Under the pieces are notes generated by a model, which made no database searches, was not told the origin of the DNA, and was given only the letters and a program-made list of their open reading frames with translations. 19,803 nucleotides of DNA from UBA4582 sp047630175 (GTDB lineage: Bacteria; Pseudomonadota; Gammaproteobacteria; Pseudomonadales; Azotimanducaceae), in the NCBI GenBank assembly GCA_047630175.1, contig JBLHVI010000054.1, positions 1 to 19,803 of the forward strand, given 5' to 3'. Each line of letters starts with the position of its first letter. Position 1 is the stretch's first letter. A program made the translations under genes and the position numbers. Positions 7,891 through 15,280 of the stretch are shown piece by piece.

Positions 7891-8928
7891 CTATTTGAAA
7901 TCGTCAGGCATTTTGGCTTTTTCTCGAGCAGCTTCGCGACTGACCAACTTTTTCTCAACTAATGACTTCAGACACTGGTCCAGCGTTTGCATCCCCATCT
8001 GACCGCCGGTTTGAATCGCAGAATACATCTGCGCTACTTTGTCTTCTCGAATCAGATTTCGAATAGCCGGCGTACACAGCATGATCTCATGCGCCGCAAT
8101 TCTCCCGCCGCCCGCTTTCTTCAGCAGATTCTGGGAAACCACAGCCGCCAGCGATTCTGACAACATGGATCGCACCATGGCTTTTTCCGCCGAGGGAAAA
8201 ACGTCAATTACCCGGTCAATGGTTTTGGCCGCTGAAGACGTATGCAGCGTGCCAAACACCATGTGTCCCGTTTCTGCGGCTTCAAGCGCTAGCTTGATGG
8301 TTTCAAGATCACGCATCTCCCCCACCAGAATGATATCTGGGTCCTCTCGCAGTGCTGATCGCAGGGCTTCATTAAAGCCGAGTGTATCGCGGTGGACCTC
8401 ACGCTGGTTGACCAGGCACTTTTTGCTCTCGTGAACAAATTCAATGGGGTCTTCAATCGTCAGAATATGCTGGTATCGATTGTCGTTAATGTAGTCCATC
8501 ATGGCGGCCAAGGTCGTGCTTTTGCCAGAACCTGTAGGGCCCGTAATGGTGATTAAACCGCGGGGTGTCTCCGCAATATTCTTGAATACCTGCCCCATTC
8601 CCAGGTCGTCCATAGTCAGGACCTTAGAGGGAATAGTCCGGAAAACGCCACCGGCGCCGCGGTTGTGATTGAAGGCATTGACCCGAAAGCGAGCAATGCC
8701 AGGAATCTCGAACGAAAAATCACACTCAAAGAACTCCTCATAGTCTTTGCGCTGCTTGTCATTCATAATCTCATAGATCAGCTGGTGCACTTCTTTATGG
8801 TCCAGTGCTGGCAAATTAATACGACGGATGTCACCATCTACTCGTATCATCGGTGGCAGCCCCGACGATAGATGCAGGTCTGAGGCACCCTGTTTCTCAC
8901 TAAATGCTAATAGTTCTGTAATATCCAT
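7891..8928 (-). CDS. pilT: PilT, type IV pilus retraction ATPase
   Basis: Main motor for pilus retraction, a cytoplasmic hexamer docked on the inner-membrane platform. It has 345 aa, the family norm. Motifs in order: EKQGASDLHLSSGLPPMIRVDG, Walker A GPTGSGKS at about residues 130-137, Walker B DPDIILVGEMRDLET, the His-box ETGHMVFGTLHTSSAAKT, and the PilT-specific AIRNLIRE that is required for retraction. The start is the ATG at 8928-8926, with AGGGA upstream on the minus strand. It leads a two-gene operon with pilU and is divergent from yggS, as in Pseudomonas. Confidence 0.97.
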   Translation of the reverse strand: MDITELLAFSEKQGASDLHLSSGLPPMIRVDGDIRRINLPALDHKEVHQLIYEIMNDKQRKDYEEFFECDFSFEIPGIARFRVNAFNHNRGAGGVFRTIPSKVLTMDDLGMGQVFKNIAETPRGLITITGPTGSGKSTTLAAMMDYINDNRYQHILTIEDPIEFVHESKKCLVNQREVHRDTLGFNEALRSALREDPDIILVGEMRDLETIKLALEAAETGHMVFGTLHTSSAAKTIDRVIDVFPSAEKAMVRSMLSESLAAVVSQNLLKKAGGGRIAAHEIMLCTPAIRNLIREDKVAQMYSAIQTGGQMGMQTLDQCLKSLVEKKLVSREAAREKAKMPDDFK

Positions 8929-9070
8929 GGAGTTGTCCCTTATCGAGCGGCTCTAGGTGGATCAGCAGGCTTAACCCAACTGCTGGACCGCCGCACAGCG
9001 CGGTCTATGGCGAATGACGTGGCTCGACGCATGATCTAATTAAGCTGACGCCTAGCGCCCAATAGTATTA

Positions 9071-9099
9071 TTGAATGGATGAATAAACCACTGTTTAGT
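9071..9099 (+). promoter_or_regulatory. Candidate sigma-70 promoter for yggS
   Basis: TTGAAT (9071-9076), a 17-bp spacer, then TTTAGT (9094-9099), each hexamer matching four of six consensus bases, about 105 bp before the yggS start. It lies in the 276-bp pilT/yggS divergent gap (8929-9204), which contains no supported gene. The hexamers are moderate, so this is a candidate only. Confidence 0.35.
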
Positions 9100-9193
9100 C
9101 ATCGGGCATGCTGAGTTTAGCTGCCCAGCAGTCGCCATCAACTGCGACAGAGACCCACAACACAACCGAACGACAACGGCGCAACGGTCCGTT

Positions 9194-9199
9194 AAGGAG
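9194..9199 (+). promoter_or_regulatory. Ribosome-binding site that fixes the yggS UUG start
   Basis: AAGGAG five bases before the TTG at 9205. The next in-frame ATG is 20 codons inside the protein, so the strong Shine-Dalgarno decides for the UUG. Confidence 0.75.
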
Positions 9200-9204
9200 C
9201 TACA

Positions 9205-9951
9205 TTGACCCACCATTTCGAACCGCAGGCAGATAATGCACTGCTGGCACGCCTAGCTCAGATGACTGACGCCATCACGACGCTGGAAGCACAATACCCG
9301 CGCGATTCGAGCGGTGTTGCCTTGTTAGCCGTCAGCAAAACACGTGATATCGCTGAAATCAGAACGTTGCTAACAGCCGGTCAACGAGACTTCGGTGAAA
9401 ATTATTTGCAAGAAGCGGTGACTAAGATTCAAGCACTCAAGGGTGAAATCCTCGAGCCTGCGCCCATCTGGCATTACATCGGAGGCATCCAATCTAATAA
9501 AACAAGACCGATCGCCGAGCATTTTGACTGGGTACACACGCTCGCCAGCCAAAAAGTTGCCACCCGATTGGCGCAGCAGCGCCCGGATAGCCTGTCGCCA
9601 CTGCGTGTTCTGATACAAATCAATATCGACGACGAAGACAGTAAAAGTGGCATTAAACCTAGAGACCTAGACGCCCTGGTAGAAACAATTTTGTCATTGC
9701 CGCGCCTGAAGCTTCGCGGTTTGATGGCGATTCCCCGAGCGGAAAAGGATTTGGCTGCCCAGGCACTGCCATTTCAAAGACTACGAGAATTGCTTCAGGC
9801 AACACAACAACGCTATGGTGAACCATTGAATGAATTCGACCAGCTCTCTATGGGAATGAGCGGCGATGTTGAGTCGGCGATCAAAGAGGGAGCGACCTGG
9901 GTTCGCATTGGTACCGCAATATTCGGCCCTAGGTCAGCCTCGAAATCTTAG
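9205..9951 (+). CDS. yggS: YggS/PLPBP, pyridoxal phosphate homeostasis protein
   Basis: Single-domain PLP-binding protein (fold type III barrel) that buffers pyridoxal phosphate and affects amino-acid metabolism; no enzymatic activity is known for the family. It has 248 aa. The PLP lysine is K45 in LLAVSKT; further hallmarks are RDFGENYLQEA, WHYIGGIQSNKTR, LIQINIDDEDSKSG, LRGLMAIP, LSMGMSGDVESAI and GATWVRIGTAIFG. The usual phrase WHFIGPLQSNK is WHYIGGIQSNK here. It starts at TTG with a strong AAGGAG. In Pseudomonas proC follows immediately; here a 210-bp gap and then yggT follow. Confidence 0.96.
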   Translation: MTHHFEPQADNALLARLAQMTDAITTLEAQYPRDSSGVALLAVSKTRDIAEIRTLLTAGQRDFGENYLQEAVTKIQALKGEILEPAPIWHYIGGIQSNKTRPIAEHFDWVHTLASQKVATRLAQQRPDSLSPLRVLIQINIDDEDSKSGIKPRDLDALVETILSLPRLKLRGLMAIPRAEKDLAAQALPFQRLRELLQATQQRYGEPLNEFDQLSMGMSGDVESAIKEGATWVRIGTAIFGPRSASKS

Positions 9952-10052
9952 AGTCCGGCCGATAATTCGAGTAATATCTGTCCACGTGATTTCGAGACAT
10001 CCGCTCTATATGTCAGCTTCGTACGTATCATCGAACCAGATCATCTTTTACA

Positions 10053-10074
10053 CCGCTCTTTTAGCGGCGCTTTT
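10053..10074 (+). terminator. Possible weak terminator after yggS
   Basis: CCGCT-CTTTT-AGCGG forms a 5-bp stem (10053-10067), followed after CGC by TTTT (10071-10074). The stem is short and the T-run is brief, so this is tentative. It lies about 100 bp past the yggS stop in the gap before yggT. Confidence 0.25.
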
Positions 10075-10105
10075 CAACAGTCTTTTTTCAAAAATCGTTT
10101 TTCTC

Positions 10106-10137
10106 AGCCTTATCATTGCAAGGGCAATGCTAAGGTT
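10106..10137. repeat. Imperfect 32-bp palindrome just upstream of yggT
   Basis: The arms CCTTA-t-CATTGC (10108-10119) and GCAATG-c-TAAGG (10124-10135) pair with a single mismatch around an AAGG loop; one wobble and one A-T pair extend it to 10106-10137. The inner CATTGC/GCAATG arms are perfect. It ends 24 bp before the yggT ATG and has no T-run on either strand, so an operator or a 5'-leader hairpin fits better than a terminator. Confidence 0.6.
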
Positions 10138-10161
10138 AGAAACACGGTTAACAGGAGTCCC

Positions 10162-10758
10162 ATGGAACAAAATTTAGCCAATGCCGGTATCTATCTGGTT
10201 CAGACATTCTTTGGGATTTACAGCTTTTTGCTCTTGCTGCGGTTGTTGATGCAGATCTCTAGAGTCGATTATTACAACCCTATCTGCCAGGGCATCGTTA
10301 AAATCACAGACCCGATTATCCGCCCCCTCCGCGTTTTGCTACCCACAGTTCTCGGGGTCGATCTCGCCACCTTAGGGGTTGCCTTTATCGTCCAGCTGCT
10401 AGCGGTTATGTTGATTATGGGCTTAGCAGGCGGCCCTTTATTCTCGCCGTTGTACATCCCGTGGGTGCTGCTCGGGCTGTTCTCAACCATTTTCAATATT
10501 TATTTTCTGGCGCTGATCGCCATGGTTATTGCAAGCTGGATCGCACCCTCGTCAAGCCACCCAGCATTGGCTCTGGTCTACCAGATCACCGAACCTATTT
10601 GCGCCCCCGCTCGCAAGTTGCTGCCGCCGATGGGCGGGCTAGACTTGTCTATTATTTTGGTGTTTGTCGTGCTGAACCTTATTGATGATTATTTGGTTAT
10701 TGCACCGTTAGCAAAAATGCTCGGCATTCCTGCTGGTGTCATTCTCGGATTGCCATGA
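10162..10758 (+). CDS. yggT: YggT family integral membrane protein
   Basis: Inner-membrane protein of 198 aa made of two YGGT repeats. Each has the polar helix-loop typical of the family: DYYNPICQGIVKITDPIIRPLR near residues 32-53 and HPALALVYQITEPICAPARKLLP in the second half, each followed by hydrophobic segments (FIVQLLAVMLIMGLAGG; SIILVFVVLNLI). Its precise function is unclear; E. coli YggT has been linked to osmotic/potassium phenotypes and the family to membrane and division genes. The ATG has AGGAG four bases upstream. Pseudomonas keeps proC in front of and metX-metW behind this gene; neither is present here. Confidence 0.94.
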   Translation: MEQNLANAGIYLVQTFFGIYSFLLLLRLLMQISRVDYYNPICQGIVKITDPIIRPLRVLLPTVLGVDLATLGVAFIVQLLAVMLIMGLAGGPLFSPLYIPWVLLGLFSTIFNIYFLALIAMVIASWIAPSSSHPALALVYQITEPICAPARKLLPPMGGLDLSIILVFVVLNLIDDYLVIAPLAKMLGIPAGVILGLP

Positions 10759-10770
10759 GACACCCGACCC

Positions 10771-10805
10771 CTGCCACTCAGAATTGCTCGGTGGGAGCAT
10801 GGCAG
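10771..10805. repeat. Nested inverted repeat downstream of yggT
   Basis: Outer arms CTGCCA (10771-10776) and TGGCAG (10800-10805) enclose inner arms GCTC (10786-10789) and GAGC (10795-10798). It starts 13 bp after the yggT stop. The internal loop is asymmetric and there is no T-run, so this is a possible RNA structure, not a called terminator. Confidence 0.3.
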
Positions 10806-10867
10806 CAGCCGATGCGTGAAATTTGTGGCGTATCGTGCGGTGTTTTGGGCTCAGAGGCACAAAAAAA

Positions 10868-11299
10868 ATGAAAAATTGGTTCGTCATGGCGCTATTGGTA
10901 CAGCTGTTAGGGCAGTTGCTAGGGCAAACCTGCCAGGCAGATCAGTTTATCAAGTGGCAAGGCTATGAAATTCATTACACGACCCTGAGCAGCCGCCTGA
11001 TTCCTGCAGATGTCGCCGCCAGCCACGGGATAACGCGCTCAGACAACCGTATCGTCACTAATGTCTCGATCCGCAGGGATGGTCTACCCATCAAAGCCAC
11101 TATTCGAGGAACCGCTACAAATCTCCTCAACCAACGCCAAATTTTGGCGTTTACAGAGGTCATGGAACAAGACGCGATCTATTATCTGGCCAACCAGTTA
11201 GTCGATGTCCGTGATACCCTACGCTTTGTTCTTTTTATCCTGCCGGAGGACGCCAGTGAGACTTATGAATTAGCCTTTGTCAGGGACTACTACCAGTAG
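10868..11299 (+). CDS. DUF4426 exported protein
   Basis: Small secreted or periplasmic protein of 143 aa with unknown function. The N-terminus is a signal peptide: MKN, a hydrophobic stretch FVMALLVQLLGQLLGQ, and a likely cleavage after CQA. The cysteine is not in a lipobox (preceded by GQT), so I do not call it a lipoprotein. The mature part has the DUF4426 pattern GYEIHYTTLSSRLIPADVA, then GITRSDNRIVTNVSI. The ATG at 10868 follows AGAGG; an upstream in-frame start would put extra residues before a good signal peptide. In Pseudomonas a DUF4426 gene sits between metW and rdgB, which supports the call. The signal peptide carries a 12-bp internal duplication (10901-10924). Confidence 0.88.
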   Translation: MKNWFVMALLVQLLGQLLGQTCQADQFIKWQGYEIHYTTLSSRLIPADVAASHGITRSDNRIVTNVSIRRDGLPIKATIRGTATNLLNQRQILAFTEVMEQDAIYYLANQLVDVRDTLRFVLFILPEDASETYELAFVRDYYQ

Positions 11300-11386
11300 C
11301 AGCAAATCTAATAAAGAAAAGCCTTCCCAAGCTTAGCCTCATAACGGTCATGCTATCTATTATCATAAGGACGTAAACGAACTTTA

Positions 11387-11989
11387 ATGTCTTCAAAACA
11401 GACCCTGGTTCTGGCCAGCAGCAATCAGAACAAAGTGAACGAACTCATGAACTTCTTACCAGATCATTTCAATTTGGTGACGCAAGATTCTCTGGGTATC
11501 GAAAGCCCTGAAGAAACCGGTACCACGTTTATTGAAAACGCGATTATCAAGGCACGCTATGCGGCTCAGTGTAGCGGTTTGCCCGCGCTAGCAGATGACT
11601 CTGGTATCGAAGTTGCCGCGTTACGCGGCCAGCCAGGCATTTACTCTGCCCGTTATGCAGGGTCCGATGCTACCGATCAAGACAACACGACAAAGCTATT
11701 ACAAGCGCTCGAACCTGTTGCGGAGGAGCAAAGATCTGCTTGTTTTCGCTGTGTGATTGTCATGCTAAAACATGCTCTGGATCCCTGGCCACGCATCGCC
11801 ACAGGTACCTGGCACGGCAAAATTCTCCTGGCGCCACGTGGTTCACAGGGCTTTGGCTACGATCCAGTGTTTTTTGATCCAGTCCTTAACCGCAGCGCCG
11901 CAGAACTGAGCCCTGCAGAGAAACAGGCGGTGAGTCATCGCGGTCAAGCCTTGCGCTCATTGTTAGAAGGCTTCTATGAGAACCGATAG
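11387..11989 (+). CDS. rdgB: RdgB/HAM1 dITP/XTP pyrophosphatase
   Basis: Housecleaning enzyme that hydrolyses dITP, ITP and XTP to monophosphates and so keeps deaminated purines out of DNA and RNA. At 200 aa it matches the family. Motifs: LVLASSNQNKVNEL at the substrate-binding N-terminus, GTTFIENAIIKARYA, PALADDSGIEV with the catalytic acid D71, GIYSARYAG, GFGYDPVFF and VSHRGQAL near the end. The ATG at 11387 is the only start that fits; an AAGGA lies rather far upstream (about 15 bases). It overlaps hemW by 14 bp, so the two are co-translated. Confidence 0.97.
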   Translation: MSSKQTLVLASSNQNKVNELMNFLPDHFNLVTQDSLGIESPEETGTTFIENAIIKARYAAQCSGLPALADDSGIEVAALRGQPGIYSARYAGSDATDQDNTTKLLQALEPVAEEQRSACFRCVIVMLKHALDPWPRIATGTWHGKILLAPRGSQGFGYDPVFFDPVLNRSAAELSPAEKQAVSHRGQALRSLLEGFYENR

Positions 11990-13112
11990 TGAGCATCAAA
12001 CCCTAGGCCTTTATGTACACTTCCCCTGGTGCGCACGCAAATGTCCTTACTGCGATTTCAACTCCCATGCAGTTACAGGCGAGTTGCCCGAAGCCGCTTA
12101 TGTGACACAATTGCTGCGGGATCTGGACGACGACCTGAAGCTTCTCGATGAGCAGCCGCCACTCACCTCAATTTTTCTCGGCGGTGGCACGCCAAGTTTG
12201 TTTACTGCCGAGGCCATGAACACCCTGCTCGTTGGCGTAGCGCAACGTCTGCCCTTCGATCCATCCATTGAGATAACACTTGAAGCGAACCCCGGCACTA
12301 CCGACTACGAAAAATTTAGTGGCTATGTCGACGTCGGCATCAATCGGCTGAGCATCGGCGTACAAAGCTTCAACGACGAGCAGCTGGCTGCACTGGGACG
12401 TATGCATAGCGCATCTGAAGCCCAGCGCGCATTCACTGTTGCCCGACAGGCGGGCTTTACCAACATCAACATTGACCTCATGCATGGGCTGCCGGGCCAA
12501 TCCGTAGCGGCGGCCATGAGCGATCTAGATCAGGCAATTAAACTGGGCCCGGAACATCTGTCTTGGTATCAACTCACCATCGAGCCAAACACGCGTTTCT
12601 ACAACAAGCCGCCGATACTTCCCGACGACGACAAGCTTTGGGAAATCTACAGCACAGGCCTTACTCAACTTGCCGAGGCAGGGTATTCACGCTACGAGGT
12701 CTCCGCCTTTAGTCAGCCAGAACGGCGCAGTGCCCATAACTTGAACTACTGGCAATTTGGTGACTATCTCGGTATTGGCGCCGGTGCTCATGGCAAATTA
12801 TCTATCCAAAACCTTCGCCAACGGACGACCAAGACCCGAGTGCCGAGGGACTACTTGAACGCGCCCAACCGCCGCCTTTCGCCGATTAAGACGGATAGCC
12901 TACAGCTGGAATTTCTTATGAACGGGCTACGGTTAAACGCAGGCTTTAGTTGGCAAACTTACGAGGCACGCACGGGTTTGCCTAGAACCAGTCTGGATGA
13001 ACTTGTCGCGAAAGCAGCGCCGAGAGGACTGCTAGTATCGAGCGCCGAGGGGTTGCGCGCAACAGACTTGGGTATTCAGTTTCTGAATGATGTGTTACTG
13101 CTCGTCGATTGA
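11976..13112 (+). CDS. hemW: HemW, radical SAM haem chaperone
   Basis: Radical-SAM protein of the HemN-like group that binds haem and is proposed to deliver it to respiratory enzymes; it is not the oxygen-independent coproporphyrinogen oxidase, which is longer. It has 378 aa. The [4Fe-4S] motif is C19-x3-C23-x2-C26 in FPWCARKCPYCDFNSH; then SIFLGGGTPSLF, ITLEANPGT, INRLSIGVQSFND, NIDLMHGLPGQ and YEVSAFSQP follow, with NLNYWQFGDYLGIGAGAHG late in the barrel. The ATG lies inside the end of rdgB in another frame. It converges with trmB across a 54-bp gap. Confidence 0.95.
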   Translation: MRTDSEHQTLGLYVHFPWCARKCPYCDFNSHAVTGELPEAAYVTQLLRDLDDDLKLLDEQPPLTSIFLGGGTPSLFTAEAMNTLLVGVAQRLPFDPSIEITLEANPGTTDYEKFSGYVDVGINRLSIGVQSFNDEQLAALGRMHSASEAQRAFTVARQAGFTNINIDLMHGLPGQSVAAAMSDLDQAIKLGPEHLSWYQLTIEPNTRFYNKPPILPDDDKLWEIYSTGLTQLAEAGYSRYEVSAFSQPERRSAHNLNYWQFGDYLGIGAGAHGKLSIQNLRQRTTKTRVPRDYLNAPNRRLSPIKTDSLQLEFLMNGLRLNAGFSWQTYEARTGLPRTSLDELVAKAAPRGLLVSSAEGLRATDLGIQFLNDVLLLVD

Positions 13113-13166
13113 CCCGCAACTGCTCCCTATTTTCGGTTAACCAGGGCGCACGTCCGGTTCAAACTC

Positions 13167-13838
13167 TCAGCTAGACCCAGCCCGACACCAGGCGCGATCA
13201 AACACCTCATGACCGAGGCGTAAACCACGCCTTTCATACTTAGTGACAGGTCGCGCTGGTGGCGTCGCCGCACTAAAACCCGGATGTCCGCCAAGGACCT
13301 CGTCAATCGCTTCGGCATAAGGTGCCCAGTCCGTTGCCACATGTAGAATGCCACCTGGCGCCAGACAACTGAATATTAGGGTCAAAAATTCAGAACTGAT
13401 TAAACGCCGTTTATGGTGTTTTTTCTTGTGCCAAGGATCGGGAAAAAAAATCTGAATGGTAGCCAGCGCACCTTCAGGTATACAGTTCGCTAAAATACCA
13501 ACAGAGTCCTCCGACATCACCCTTAGATTCGTCAGTTCGGCCTCAGCAGCCCGGTGTAGCAAGTGACCTACACCCGGACGATGAACCTCAACGCCGATAA
13601 AATTGAGGTCAGGATTTGTCTGGGCCATCTCGAACAGGGAGTCCCCCATTCCAAAGCCGATCTCGAGTACAACGGGTGCAACACGCGGGAACAAGGCATC
13701 TACCAATAGCAGCTCATCTGTCGGCTCGATACCGTACTCAGACCACTGGGTCTCAAGCGCATTGATCTGTCCCGGCGTCATTCGTCCAGCCCGAATAACA
13801 TAACTGCGAATCTGACGACGATCAAATTCTAATGACAT
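13167..13838 (-). CDS. trmB: tRNA (guanine-N7-)-methyltransferase TrmB
   Basis: SAM-dependent enzyme making m7G46 in the tRNA variable loop. It has 223 aa from the ATG at 13838-13836. Motifs: RAGRMTPGQ at the N-terminus, SAM loop VVLEIGFGMGDSL, IGVEVHRPGVG, the diagnostic FFPDPWHKKKHHKRR, ATDWAPYAE, and TKYERRGLRLGH near the C-terminus. The frame stays open upstream to about 14030, but those residues are the shadow of the DUF423 gene and not family-like. The start overlaps the DUF423 stop by one base (TGATG), so the two are coupled; AGAAGG is the likely ribosome-binding site. Confidence 0.97.
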   Translation of the reverse strand: MSLEFDRRQIRSYVIRAGRMTPGQINALETQWSEYGIEPTDELLLVDALFPRVAPVVLEIGFGMGDSLFEMAQTNPDLNFIGVEVHRPGVGHLLHRAAEAELTNLRVMSEDSVGILANCIPEGALATIQIFFPDPWHKKKHHKRRLISSEFLTLIFSCLAPGGILHVATDWAPYAEAIDEVLGGHPGFSAATPPARPVTKYERRGLRLGHEVFDRAWCRAGSS

Positions 13839-14215
13839 CAGGCTGCCTTCTGCCAAGTTGCGACTGCCAGCAGTGCCCAGCCGACCATAAAAAACAGACC
13901 GCCTAACGGCGTGATGGGTCCGGGCCATTTCATATGGGTTAGGGCGAGCAGATAGAGGCTGCCAGAAAACAAAATGATGCCCAGCATAAAAGCATAACTG
14001 GCATAGATCAAAGCCCAATGGCGCTCCCAAAGCGTCATTAAAATGCAGACACCGAAAAGCGCTAACGTATGCGTGAATTGATAGCTGACACCGGTCTCAA
14101 AGACATTCATCAGGCGCGTGTCGAGGCGACCGCGCAAGCCATGGGCCGCAAACGCCCCCAATCCAACACTCAACAAGCCACTGACGGCGGCGAACAAGAA
14201 AGCCCATTTAGGCAT
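13838..14215 (-). CDS. DUF423 (YgdD-like) small integral membrane protein
   Basis: A 125-aa inner-membrane protein with about four transmembrane helices, of unknown biochemical function. The N-terminal segment FAAVSGLLSVGLGAFAAHGLR with the GAFAAHGL motif is typical of DUF423; then come YQFTHTLALFGVCIL, FSGSLYLLAL and ITPLGGLFFMVGWALL. It lies between rpoH (83 bp upstream) and trmB (one-base overlap) on the minus strand. Translation of trmB probably depends on it. Confidence 0.92.
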   Translation of the reverse strand: MPKWAFLFAAVSGLLSVGLGAFAAHGLRGRLDTRLMNVFETGVSYQFTHTLALFGVCILMTLWERHWALIYASYAFMLGIILFSGSLYLLALTHMKWPGPITPLGGLFFMVGWALLAVATWQKAA

Positions 14216-14298
14216 GGTGAAACCCTGTTAGTAGAGAAAGAGGCGGAGAAAGGAGTTAGCGGGGACAGCCAAACGTGACAATAGCGTACGATCGGTGC

Positions 14299-15153
14299 CT
14301 ACAGATCAAACTCAAAACGCAGCTTTTTGATCGCATTTTTCTCTAGCTGCCGCACCCGCTCGGCAGAGATACCGAAATATTCCGCCAATTCATGCAGCGT
14401 CGCCTTGTTATCCTGCAACCACCGTTGCTGAATAATGTGGCGGGCGCGATCGTCAAGGTGCGTGAACGCCTCAGCCAGCTGACGCTGACGACCACGTGAG
14501 CTGTTCTGTCGTTCAATAATTTGTGCGGGGTCACCTTCAACGTCTTCGAGATAGCGTGACGGCGAAAGAAACTCATCGTCCTCATCAGGTCCGCCGTCAA
14601 ACGCTTCATCGTGAGCAGACAAACGCCCTTCCATCTGCCGCACTTGATGCGGCTCAACGCCGAGTTCACCGGCCACAAAGTGCACTTCTTTGTCATTCAT
14701 CCAGCCCAAACGTTTTTTACTACTGCGCAGGTTAAAAAATAATTTGCGCTGTGCCTTGGTCGTCGCGACTTTTACGATGCGCCAGTTTTTGAGAATAAAC
14801 TCATGCATTTCTGCCTTAATCCAATGCACTGCAAACGACACCAGACGTACACCGAACTCCGGATTAAAACGACGAACGGCTTTCATCAGGCCAACATTAC
14901 CTTCTTGGATCAGGTCAGCCTCGGCTAGACCATAGCCTGAGTAAGATTTGGCGATATATACAACAAATCGCAGGTGTGCCATCACCATACGTCGTGCTGC
15001 CTCAAGATCACCGTCTTCATACAAACGCAGGGCTAACTCACGCTCTTCCTCAACTGATAGCAACGGAATCGTGTTTACCACTTGGATGTAGGCTTCAAGG
15101 TTCGCGCCTGGCGACACAAGGTGAAGTGGCTGGATACTGGTATTCATAGGCAT
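14299..15153 (-). CDS. rpoH: RNA polymerase sigma-32 factor (heat shock)
   Basis: Alternative sigma factor for heat-shock and proteostasis genes. It has 284 aa, as in the family. Region 2 is visible as HLRFVVYIAKSYSGYGLAEADLIQEGNVGLMKAVRRF and VSFAVHWIKAEMHEFILKNWR; next is the RpoH box QRKLFFNLR, specific to sigma-32 and not RpoD or RpoS; region 4 has the helix-turn-helix ATLHELAEYFGISAERVRQLEKNA. There are two ATGs two codons apart: 15153 and 15147. The AAGAG directly upstream is better spaced for the second, so the true start may be 15147. A likely own promoter lies 50-80 bp upstream. Confidence 0.97.
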   Translation of the reverse strand: MPMNTSIQPLHLVSPGANLEAYIQVVNTIPLLSVEEERELALRLYEDGDLEAARRMVMAHLRFVVYIAKSYSGYGLAEADLIQEGNVGLMKAVRRFNPEFGVRLVSFAVHWIKAEMHEFILKNWRIVKVATTKAQRKLFFNLRSSKKRLGWMNDKEVHFVAGELGVEPHQVRQMEGRLSAHDEAFDGGPDEDDEFLSPSRYLEDVEGDPAQIIERQNSSRGRQRQLAEAFTHLDDRARHIIQQRWLQDNKATLHELAEYFGISAERVRQLEKNAIKKLRFEFDL

Positions 15154-15202
15154 CTCTTAATTCGAGAGGGCGGATTCTAGCATTCAAGGAACGAGACTGC
15201 GA

Positions 15203-15232
15203 ATTAGCACCGATGCTAATGCCTCACGTCAA
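15203..15232 (-). promoter_or_regulatory. Candidate rpoH promoter with overlapping palindrome
   Basis: On the minus strand TTGACG (15232-15227, five of six -35 bases), an 18-bp spacer, then GCTAAT (15208-15203, four of six -10 bases), about 50 bp before the rpoH start. The perfect inverted repeat ATTAGCA-CCGA-TGCTAAT (15203-15220) covers the -10 and half the spacer, the position of a repressor operator. The hexamers are read directly; the regulation is inferred. Confidence 0.45.
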
Positions 15233-15280
15233 ACTCAACTACAGTCAGGTACGGCGCTCATGGCTGTGTGGATTGTAACC

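Noticed and set aside
9952..10161. Remnant of a proC pseudogene
   Set aside because: I saw no ProC motif in any frame, so there is no support for a decayed copy.
10868..11299. DUF4426 protein as a lipoprotein
   Set aside because: The cysteine is preceded by G-Q-T, which does not fit a lipobox; an Ala-x-Asp signal-peptidase I site is more likely.
11976..13112. HemN coproporphyrinogen oxidase
   Set aside because: The length of 378 aa and the rdgB-linked position match HemW, which lacks the HemN activity.
13839..14030. N-terminal extension of TrmB to 287 residues
   Set aside because: The added part is the antisense-frame shadow of the DUF423 gene; MSLEFDRRQ at 13838 fits the family and is coupled to DUF423 by TGATG.
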